Source of the DNA: Rhizobacter sp. SG703
Lineage (GTDB): Bacteria > Pseudomonadota > Gammaproteobacteria > Burkholderiales > Burkholderiaceae_C
Length of the DNA stretch: 64,000 bases
Reading direction: 5' to 3'
Assembly: GCF_012275445.1 (NCBI RefSeq)
Contig: NZ_JAAZQK010000018.1
Coordinates: 1 to 64,000 of the forward strand
Positions 28,224 to 36,400 of the stretch are shown here, piece after piece. Within the stretch, counting starts at the first letter, position 1; every line of letters starts with the position of its first letter. A program made the position numbers and the translations under genes. The notes below the pieces were generated by a model. It saw only the letters and a program-made list of their open reading frames with translations. It was not told the origin of the DNA and did not search any database.

Positions 28224-30556
28224 TTGACGATCACCCGCAGCGGCGGCGGCAGGCCGGGCGCCGTCGCCGGCGCAACGATGCCCAGCGGCTGCGCACCGGT
28301 GACGTTCAGTTCGGCGGTGCCGGCGGCCGTGGCCTTCATGCGCACGCTCAGCAGGCTGCCCTGCCCCGAAGCACCGGTCGCCTGGTTGCGGATCGCGCCG
28401 GCATTGAAGCGCCCCTGCTCGGCCTCGGCACTGCGGCTGAAGCTGGTGGTGGCGCCGCCCTGGCGGAACAGGTCGCCTTCGTCGACGTCGACCAGCGACA
28501 GCGTGTCCTTGCTGAACGAGACCTGCACCGGCATGCCGCGCAACGGCACCGGCGTGTTCAGGTTCAACGTGGCGACGAAGGTGTCGCCGACCTTGACCTC
28601 GCGCGGCGCGCTCCAGCTCAGGGCCGACGTGGCGGGCGCTGCCGGCGCCGCGTCGGGGCGCTGCGCGTCGGTCGCGCCGGGCCCGGCCGGCAACGCCGCG
28701 CGGCCTGCCGCCGGCGCGCTGGCGCCGCCAGCGGCGGCCGGTGCCGCACCCCCCAGGCGCCCGCCGGCCGCGCGCAGGCGCGGCGAGGCTTCGGTGCCGA
28801 CCCACATCTCGGTCTCGTTCGCATCGGGCCGGCGCAGGTTGCGCACGATGTGCGGCGTGATCGCCAACACCAGCTCGGTGCGCGACGAATCGTCGAGCTG
28901 GCTGGAGAACACGCGGCCCAGCACCGGCAGGTCGCCCAGGCCCGGCACGCGGCTCGCGTTCGAGCGGTCTTCGCTGCTGATCAGGCCGGCGAGGATCTGC
29001 GTTTCGCCATCGCGCAGGCGCAGCAGCGTCGACGCGTTGCGGGTGCCGATCTGGTAGGCCAGCGTGCCGGAGTTGGTCTTGACCTGGCCGGCCAGCGAGC
29101 TGACCTCGAGCGCGATGCGGATGGCCACGTCGTCGTCGGCATAGATGGTCGGCTCGACCTCCAGCTTCAGGCCGACCTCGATGTAGTTGACGCTGTCGGA
29201 GACGAAGTTGCCGGTGCCGGTGGTCACCGTGATCACCGGCAGCTTGTCGCCGATCAGGATCTTCGCCTTCTCCTTGTTGCGCGCCCGGATGCGCGGGTTG
29301 GCCAGCGTGTTGAAGTCGCCGACCTCGCGGCGCAGGTTGACCAGCAGCCCGCCGACGGTCAGCCCGATGTTGTCGCGCGTGAGGTTGCGCACGTTGCCGA
29401 GCGTCAGGCCGCTGGCGCCTGCCGGCGGCAACGGCGTCAGCGCGAAGGTGTCGGGGAACTTGATGCCGAGCTCGGTCAGGCGGGTGCTGCGGATCTCGAT
29501 GACCTCGACGTCCATCATGACCTCGGGCTCGTGCGTGTCGTACAGCGCCATCAGCCGTTCGGCGAGCTGGATGTTCTCGGCCGAGTCGCGCAGCGCCAGC
29601 ATGTTGGTGCGCTCGTCGACATAGGGGTCGCGGATGCGCAGCATCGAGCGCAGGAAGGCGGCCGCGCCCTTGGCTTCACCGCTCGCGAGGTAGAACACCT
29701 TGACGACCTGCTCCTGGTGTTCCCGCTGCTTCTCGGGCGTGTTCGGGTAGATCAGCAGCGTCTGGCTGTCGATCACCTTCTTGGCCAGCTGGTTGGTGCT
29801 GACGATCAGGTCGATCGCGTCTTCGACGCGGGCCGAGCGCAGCAGCACGGTGACGCGGCTGTCGGGCCGCACGTCCTTGTCGAGGATGAAGTTGATGCCG
29901 CTGTTGCGCGACACCACGTCGAGCACGGTGCGCAGCCCGGCGTCGCGGAAATCGAGCGAGATCGGCCGGTTCTCGGCCAGGCCCTTCTGCGAGGCCAGAA
30001 GCTGGGCCTGGCGCACGCCGACCTCGATGCGGCGCTGGAAGGCCAGCAGGTCGGGGTTGCGCGGGTTGTCCTTCAGCGCCTGCTCGACGATCTTGAGTGC
30101 GGCCGCTGTCTGCTGGTCGGCATGCAGGCGCTCGGCCTCCACCAGCGCGGCGCGCTGGCGCTGTTCGGTCGCGAGGTCGGCCAGCAGGTCGTCGATGCGG
30201 CTGCTGGTGGGCTCCAGGCCCTTGGCACGGCGCAGCAGGCGTTCGGCGTCGGCGTAGCGGCCGGCGGCGCGCGCAGCCGCCGATTCGGCGATCAACCGGG
30301 CCAGCGCTTCGGTACGCGCCTGCACCTGGCCGCTGCGCAGCGTGGTGCTGCCGGGGTATTCCTTCAGGCCGGCTTCGAACTGGCTCAGCGCCTGCTCGTA
30401 GTTACCGGCGCGCAGCTGCTGCTGGGCCTGGTCGCGAAAGCGTTGCTCGGCGCAGCCGGCGAGCACCAGCACGGCGGCCACGGCCAGCACGATGCGGCGC
30501 GACGGGGAAAAGCGGTTGAGGCGGGTCATCGGACTCATGGAGCGGCAGGCGTTCAT
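28220..30556 (-). CDS. Lipoprotein secretin with N-terminal TPR-like region and C-terminal cohesin-like domain
   Basis: This 778-residue outer-membrane channel carries a lipobox LAGC at about 32-35, so it should be lipidated at Cys35. TPR-like helices follow (NYEQALSQFEAGLKEYPGS, AERLLRRAKGLEP). An N-domain (ISLDFRDAGLRTVLDVVSRN), secretin modules (VEVIEIRSTRLTELGIKFP) and the conserved core follow, with VPGLGDLPVLGRVFSS and TELVLAITPHIV. After an Ala/Pro linker, the last 130 or so residues (VKVGDTFVATLNLNT, VQVSFSKDTLSLVDVDEGD, LSVRMKATAAGTAELNV) look like a cohesin domain. ATG 30556 was chosen because it overlaps the preceding stop by ATGA. Confidence 0.9.
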   Translation of the reverse strand: MNACRSMSPMTRLNRFSPSRRIVLAVAAVLVLAGCAEQRFRDQAQQQLRAGNYEQALSQFEAGLKEYPGSTTLRSGQVQARTEALARLIAESAAARAAGRYADAERLLRRAKGLEPTSSRIDDLLADLATEQRQRAALVEAERLHADQQTAAALKIVEQALKDNPRNPDLLAFQRRIEVGVRQAQLLASQKGLAENRPISLDFRDAGLRTVLDVVSRNSGINFILDKDVRPDSRVTVLLRSARVEDAIDLIVSTNQLAKKVIDSQTLLIYPNTPEKQREHQEQVVKVFYLASGEAKGAAAFLRSMLRIRDPYVDERTNMLALRDSAENIQLAERLMALYDTHEPEVMMDVEVIEIRSTRLTELGIKFPDTFALTPLPPAGASGLTLGNVRNLTRDNIGLTVGGLLVNLRREVGDFNTLANPRIRARNKEKAKILIGDKLPVITVTTGTGNFVSDSVNYIEVGLKLEVEPTIYADDDVAIRIALEVSSLAGQVKTNSGTLAYQIGTRNASTLLRLRDGETQILAGLISSEDRSNASRVPGLGDLPVLGRVFSSQLDDSSRTELVLAITPHIVRNLRRPDANETEMWVGTEASPRLRAAGGRLGGAAPAAAGGASAPAAGRAALPAGPGATDAQRPDAAPAAPATSALSWSAPREVKVGDTFVATLNLNTPVPLRGMPVQVSFSKDTLSLVDVDEGDLFRQGGATTSFSRSAEAEQGRFNAGAIRNQATGASGQGSLLSVRMKATAAGTAELNVTGAQPLGIVAPATAPGLPPPLRVIVK

Positions 30557-31119
30557 GGCGGCGGTGGCGAGATGCCGACGACGGCACGCTGCCCGAGGGA
30601 CGGGTAGACCAGCTTCACCGCGTCGTCGGTGATCGACTCGACGACGTAGCCGTCGTCCAGCGTCTGCTGGGCGGTGACTTCGATCGGGGCGGCGTTGCCC
30701 TTCACGAGGAAGACGATGTGGCCGCCTTCCGGCGTCACCATCTGGCCGTAGAAGCGGTAGTTCATCGGCGGGGCCATCGGGGGCGGAGGCGGCGGGGGTG
30801 GTGCCGGCGGCGGGGCCTTGGCGACGGGCGGTGGGGGCGGCGCGGGGGGAAGCACGGGCTGGAAGATGTCGCGCTTGGCGGGCTCGAGCGCTTGCGCAGG
30901 CCATTGCGTGGGCAGCGGGGTCGTGGCGTCGGCGGCGCCGGTCCAGGCGTCGCGGGGCATCGGGTGCGGCGCGGGCGTGGCGGTGCCGGGCGGCAAGCTG
31001 CCATCGTCGCGCACCGCGGCGGCGACCAGCGTGGGCGCCTCTTTCGAGCTCCACAGCGACAGCGCGGTCAACACCAGCGTGCTGCCGAGTGCCCACGAGA
31101 GACCGCGTCCGAGGGCCAT
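30553..31119 (-). CDS. PilP/GspC-like periplasmic linker protein
   Basis: This 188-residue protein has an N-terminal anchor helix (LSWALGSTLVLTALSLW). A Pro-rich stretch follows with PPPPPPVAKAPPPAPPPPPP between about 95 and 120. A small C-terminal domain (YRFYGQMVTPEGGHIVFLVKG, VESITDDAVKLVYPSLG) has the PilP/GspC homology-region pattern that links the inner-membrane complex to the secretin. RDIFQPVLPP just before the linker is also typical. It overlaps the PilO-like gene by TGATG and the secretin by ATGA. Confidence 0.78.
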   Translation of the reverse strand: MALGRGLSWALGSTLVLTALSLWSSKEAPTLVAAAVRDDGSLPPGTATPAPHPMPRDAWTGAADATTPLPTQWPAQALEPAKRDIFQPVLPPAPPPPPVAKAPPPAPPPPPPPPMAPPMNYRFYGQMVTPEGGHIVFLVKGNAAPIEVTAQQTLDDGYVVESITDDAVKLVYPSLGQRAVVGISPPPP

Positions 31120-31709
31120 CAGCGTGCGACTCCCGACGCGGCTGGGGCGGGGGACGGCAACGGCCGGCTCCAGCGGGTGACGGAGACCGAGGCCTCGACG
31201 TCGCCCGGGTTGGTCATCGTGCGAAAGTTGAGGCGGTTGACGCTGCTGCCGGCGTGGCGGTCGAGCAGCTCTTTCAGCACCAGCTTGATCTGCGGATAGG
31301 CACCGCGCAGCGTGAGCTGCAGGTCGTGGCGGCCGAGCAGCGTGGGGGTGGCGGTGCGGGGCGCATCGGTGACGCTGACGACGGTGACGCCGAGTTGCGC
31401 GGCAGCGCGCTGCAGGTCGTTGACCCAGGTGGCGGTGTTGGTTTCAGGCGGGAGGCGGCGGGCGAAGTCGGCTTCGGGCTCGGTGGGGGCGCTGGGGGCG
31501 GGCGGTGCGGGGCGGGCCTGGAGGGCGACGAGGCCGCGCCGGGCATCGGCCAGTTGCCGCTGCTGCAGGTAGATCCAGGCGCTGGACGCAGCGACGGCAG
31601 CGAGTCCCGCGAAGACACTCAGCGCCCAGGCCAGCCACGGCAGCCGGGCCTGGTGCCACTGCCGGGACAACGCCCAGTGCCATGACCGATTCCTGAGGGA
31701 CGACATCAT
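31119..31709 (-). CDS. PilO/GspM-like inner-membrane protein, first gene of the operon
   Basis: This 196-residue bitopic protein has one helix (LPWLAWALSVFAGLAAVAAS at about 24-43). A coil (LQQRQLADARRGLVALQ) and a ferredoxin-like periplasmic domain follow (LQLTLRGAYPQIKLVLKELL, VSVTRWSRPLP), as in PilO and GspM. It begins the nine-kilobase run of overlapping genes down to 22385. The start could be ATG 31709 or 31706; no strong ribosome site is visible. It should pair with the PilN-like protein. Confidence 0.78.
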   Translation of the reverse strand: MMSSLRNRSWHWALSRQWHQARLPWLAWALSVFAGLAAVAASSAWIYLQQRQLADARRGLVALQARPAPPAPSAPTEPEADFARRLPPETNTATWVNDLQRAAAQLGVTVVSVTDAPRTATPTLLGRHDLQLTLRGAYPQIKLVLKELLDRHAGSSVNRLNFRTMTNPGDVEASVSVTRWSRPLPSPAPAASGVAR

Positions 31710-31995
31710 CGCGTTTCAAGCACACGTACGGGGACAGCGGCCGCTCAACCAGCGGCAACGATGCGGCGCGGCAGTGGATCGATGGCGATGAAGTGGGTCA
31801 GCTGCATGGGGTCCTCCCGTGAAGCGCACCGCGAGGTCTTGTGGAGCCGTGGGCTGGTGCGCGCAACCGGGTGGCGCCCGGTGAGGCAGGAGTGTCGCGC
31901 ATAAATGTGGGGAAAAATCATGATGGGCATGCGACGTCACACTAGTCTTCTGTCGTCGACTGAACTCGGTCGTACATGCCCTTCCGAGCCCTGCC

Positions 31996-32190
31996 ATGTT
32001 CCGCCTGATCTTCGCAAGCCTTCTTTTCACAGCCATCGTCAACATGAACGCCACCGTTTCAGCACGAACGTTAAGGTTCTCTGGGTGCACGCCGATTCCG
32101 ACGGAAGAGGGATGGTGTTCTTCGGTCAGCCCATCGGAGGCACGGGCGCGGGTTGCGTCATCTCTGCCTACAAACAATGCGTGGGCCTTC
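31996..32190 (+). pseudogene. Possible remnant of a small secreted protein gene
   Basis: ATG 31996 opens a good signal peptide (MFRLIFASLLFTAIVNMNA then TVSA). Shortly after it, the sensible text continues in another frame (NVKVLWVHADSDGRGMVFFG, TGAGCVISAYKQC). This resembles the N-terminal half of the small secreted proteins at 41.6-43.5 kb. The C-terminal half is not recognisable, and the region abuts the 3' end of a dead transposase. One frameshift plus a truncation is assumed. The 286 bp before it (31710-31995) hold nothing I can identify. Confidence 0.35.
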
Positions 32191-32270
32191 GGTTGCATAA
32201 ACGGCAAGTCCGTGTTGGCCGGGCGCTGTACGCGAAATGCGACAAACGCGCGATTGAACATGCTCAACCC

Positions 32271-32969
32271 TTGCGCTTCGGTGCGTCTGCCCACGCCGCC
32301 GTAGCCTGCGTCGCCGAACGCAACGCCTTCCCTGCCAAGCAGCAATGCATCGACCTGCGTCACGTCGTTGACGTTCGCCGCCGTTCCCACCAGCGAGTGC
32401 ACCAGACCCATTCGGCATCCACCCCAATGTGCACCTTCATCCGAAGTGCCAGTGGTTGCCCTTCTTCGCTTGGTACATCTCGGGATCTCGTGCCTTGTCC
32501 TCGTTCTTCGTCGACTGGGCGCCGCGATGATGGTCACGTCAACGATGGTGCCTGCATGCATCAACAGACCCTTCTCGCCCAGGTGCGCGTTGATCTCGTC
32601 GAACAACGCCCGCGTCAGGTTGTTGTCGTTGAGCAGCCGCCTGAACTTCAGCAGCGTCGTCCCGTCCGGCACCGACTCGTGCGACAGGTCGATCCCGACG
32701 AAGTCCTGCAACGCTTGGCTGTCGTACAGCGCGTCTTCCAGCGCCTCGTCCGCCAGCCCGTACAACTGCTGCAGCCAGTACGTGCGCAGCGTCTTGGCCA
32801 AGCCCGTGGGCTGCCGCCCGACCCGACCGCTCGTCGGGTACAGCGAATCGATCACCGTTATCAACCGCGCCCACGGCACGATCCGCTCCATCTCGCCCAA
32901 AAACTTCTCGTGCCTCGTCTACTTCTTCTTCATCGCCTACTCGGCGCTCGCAAAGCTGCGTTGGCTCAT
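32271..32969 (-). mobile_element. Inactivated, truncated IS5-family transposase
   Basis: Reading from ATG 32969 gives MSQRSFASAE, an in-frame stop, then AMKKK and a second stop. The typical IS5-family body follows: FLGEMERIVPWARLI, LADEALEDALYDSQALQDF, GIDLSHESVPDGTTLLKFRR and GTIVDVTIIAAPS. The text then shifts frame (TKNEDKARDPEMYQAKKGN, WHFG) and shifts back (GLVHSLVGTAANVNDV, FGDAGYGGV). It breaks off around 32271, without the C-terminal catalytic region. Two stops, two or more frameshifts and the missing 3' part mean it is dead. It marks the edge of the island holding the RHS genes. Terminal inverted repeats were not found. Confidence 0.85.
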
Positions 32970-33057
32970 CGTCTTTGCCTCTCAGCTCGATGCACTCCGG
33001 CATGCATACCACGTGCCGGGCGCGGGGCTTTGATCAGCGTTTCCCTATCAGTCAGAC

Positions 33058-33480
33058 TCAGCCCGAAAATGGATTCACATGAAAATCCGGAGAAAAAAAT
33101 GCAATTCCGATAGAACCATTTTCACCAATAAATATATAGTTTCCACCAAAATCAGCATCATCCGACAATGATTCATCCACCACGCCCGCCTTAGAGGTTC
33201 TGATGGTGATCACCCTACCTGCCACATCAACGCCATTGCCAATGAATTTGGAAAGCATTGCTGGAAGTTCCGGCGAGTCCGCCTTGATTCTTACGCCAAC
33301 AATCTCATATTGACTAGTCCTCAGCCAATCATAGAAACCGAACCAACTTGGCGATCCACAAGACTGCAAAGCAAAAAACTCCCCCTCAAAATCAAAGCCA
33401 CAAGCACCCTGAGCAACATCAATAAGTCGCTGAAATCCCTTGCACGACAATACAACGATCGACATGGATTTACCAGCCAT
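33058..33480 (-). CDS. Candidate immunity protein for the RHS toxin
   Basis: This 140-residue cytoplasmic protein (MAGKSMSIVVLSCKGFQRLI) follows the RHS gene directly. ATG 33480 lies within the last codons of the RHS gene, and another ATG at 33465 is possible. It is acidic and rich in Phe/Gly (FDFEGEFFALQSCGSPSWF, NYIFIGENGSIGIAFFSPDF), with no signal peptide. I recognise no family. Base composition is far more AT-rich than the rest of the window. Position, size and composition match immunity genes that follow polymorphic RHS toxin tips; activity is inferred. Confidence 0.6.
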   Translation of the reverse strand: MAGKSMSIVVLSCKGFQRLIDVAQGACGFDFEGEFFALQSCGSPSWFGFYDWLRTSQYEIVGVRIKADSPELPAMLSKFIGNGVDVAGRVITIRTSKAGVVDESLSDDADFGGNYIFIGENGSIGIAFFSPDFHVNPFSG

Positions 33481-36400
33481 TATATTTCGCCTGCAGAAGA
33501 GGAAGGACTCTATCAATAATCTGCAATCGCAATTGCTGAATAGGAACAGAAATATTGCGCAAAGCGACCTCCCTATACGCACCAAGCGCGGAGATAGTCA
33601 TCCCCGCAGGAAGAACTATTGGCCCCGCCAGCCTTGCCTGCGCAGCAGGAATGCCACTGCCGAAAAGCTCACGCAATGCCAATACACCCTCGTCACCAAT
33701 TACCTTCTTCAGCGCATCAGTGCTCATAACCGAGAAAGCCTCTCCCGACGCCGCAATGCGAACGGCCCCAGCGAAAGAACCAGTAACGATTGTTTTCTTC
33801 AAGAAGTCACCGACAACATCACCAATATCGGGAGGGAGGGGAATTCCCGACTCTCGCGCATAGACAGCAACTCTTCGAATGCAGGCCATGTCTCCACCAC
33901 AGGCAGCGGCTGCTTTTCGAATCTCGAGCTGATCCATCTTTGTGCAGGCACCTTCGTGACTCAAACAATTAAAGATATAGCCGAACGCCCCCGACTGAGC
34001 TCCGCTGGCGAACTTCCCACCACCCAACACCGATGTAGTTCCACCGATCATTGCGTGAATGAAGGTATCAGCGACCGGATTGCCGACATTCAAGCGACCA
34101 CCCAAGAACTGCGCGGCCCCGGCCGACAAGGCGCCATTTCCGCATTTCCCGCCTCCAGCCACACTGGAAGCGCAGCCCACCCCGGCATGGAGAACCGCGC
34201 GGCCTAGGCCGTTGTCGCTCCAGAAGGCCGCCACTCCCTGTTCACCCGCTGCCGATGCAGCCTTGCTCATGGCGTCGCCCAGACTTCCCACGCCATAGAA
34301 GGCAAGCGATGTGAGACCGCCCTGCAACGCACCTTTCATGTTGCCGGTGGCAATTGCGCCCGAAACGAAGCCGGCCGCCGCCGATTGACCCGCGGCCACC
34401 CACCACACCTCGCCCGCCTTGGGCCCGAGCCACACTGCCACGGCAATGCCGATCACCATCCGCATCTGCTGCTGATCGATGATGCCTGCTGCTCGTGCAA
34501 TCAGCGCGCCCACGATGAACGCCGCGCAGACCGGACACTTCCCATCCGCATCCACCGTGTTCAGCGGTCGGTTGTAAACGTAGCTGTAGCCGTTGTAGGT
34601 CTGGATGTCGAACGGATCGCCCACCACCGGATCGCCTTGCATGAAGCGCCCGATCATCGGGTCGTACAGACGCGCGTTCATGTGGATCACGCCAAGGTCG
34701 TCCAGGTGCTCGTGCCCGGTGAAGCCGCGGTCCGTGCCGTTGGCCGCATCCGGCGCTCCATCGTGGTAGTCGCCGACCAGCGCGTTCGCCGCATCCGTTG
34801 CACCGCTCGCGTACCGGCGCTTGCCCCACGGGTCGTACGCATAGCGGATCGTCTTCACCAGGCTGCGCCAATCGCCGCCACCGGCCACCGTCACCGCCAC
34901 CGTCGAGCCCAGGTGGTCCTTGTGCCAGTACTCCAGCTTGCTCACCGTCGTCGGCACCGCAGCGGTCGTCGTCAGCAGCACGGTCGCATTGCCTGCACTG
35001 ATGTAGTGCCGGTTCGTCGCCACCCCGCTTTCGTCGATCTCCTGCTCGTAGCTCAGGCCGTTCGCGCCATCGGGATGCAGGCTCCACGTGGTGCGCGTTC
35101 CGCGGCTCGTCTTGCGCAACTCGATCAGGCGTTGCTCGGCTTCGCCATACACCCAGTCGTAACTGGGCGCGACACCGCCGTTGCTGCTCACGCCGACGAC
35201 GCCCGGCGTGTAGCCGTCGCCCTGCGGCAGGTTGAAGCTGTTGTAGCGGATGGTGCGGTAGCGGGCGTCGCCGAAGGCCCGCGTCAGGTTGCCTTGCGCG
35301 TCGTAGTCGTAGTCGGCGTTGTAGACCGGCCCGCCGGCGCGCGCGCGGATCGAGCTGACCGCATGCGGCAACGGCTGGCCGCTCGCGGGATACACGTACG
35401 AGCCGACATCGCTCTTCGACAGGATGTTGCCGATCGCGTTGTAAGCCAGCGTCACGTTCTGTGTCTGGCCACCCGGGTTCGTCGTCTGGTATTGCGTCAG
35501 CCGGTTCAGTTCGTCATAGACGAACACCTCGCTCGCATCGCCACTGCCCGCGCCGTTCACATCGGTGCGCGTGCTCAGGTTGCCCAGCGCATCCCACACG
35601 TAGCGATGCTTGAAGACGTTCATCGCCGCGGCGTTGGCGATGTCGGTGCCCGTCCCCGCGGCCGCGTCGGTGACCCGCCCGCTCACCGGATCGAAGCGAG
35701 TGTGGCTGCTCACGCCGTGGCCGAGCAGCGCGTCTTCCACCTTGCCCCAGGCATTCACCCGCTGCGCCGTCCAGTAGGCGTAGCCGCTGCCGTTGTGCAC
35801 CGTCTGCATCGCGCCCAGCGCGGTGTAGCCGTACTGCACGCTGACACCGGTGGGCCAGGTCTGCTTCACCAGCCGGCCGAAGACCGCGTCGTACTCCATG
35901 CTCTGCGTGAAGGTCTTCTGCACGTAGCGCGGGTCGGGGCTGATCGCCGTGGTTTCGTTGAGCGGCCGCAGGTAGCGGTCGTACACCGTCGAGCGCACCA
36001 CGCCGTGCGTCGTGCTGCTGCCGCACAGCTTGCCCTTCGTGGCGTTCGCGCCTCCGGCGCCGGACAGGCAGGCCGCACCATTCGCAGCACCGGTGACCGT
36101 GTCGAAGAAAAAGCTGCTCTTGAACTCCGGCGTCAGCTTCTCGACCAGGCGGCCTAGCGCGTCATAGGCGAGCGTGCTGCTCGTGCCCGCCGCACGCTGG
36201 TTCGGGCTCTGCTGCGAGGTCAGCTCGCCCAGCGCGTTGTAGCCATAGGTCCAGCGGCCCTTGTTCGGGTCCAGCATCGCCGTCTTGCGACCGCGTCCGT
36301 CGTAACGCACCTCGACGCGGTTGCCCAGCGGATCCACCGTCGTCACCAGGTTGCCCTGCGCGTCGTAGAGGAACGCGGTCTGCGCATGCTGTGCGTCTTC

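Noticed and set aside
22385-31709. Annotation of the filament operon as an ordinary type IV pilus or a standard Gsp T2SS
   Set aside because: There is no major pilin of PilA type, no PilT, no PilM and no GspK/L/N set; the mixture of PilN/O/P-like with GspE/F/G-like parts fits neither.
32271-32969. IS5-type transposase as a functional mobile element
   Set aside because: Two premature stops, frameshifts and loss of the C-terminal catalytic part.
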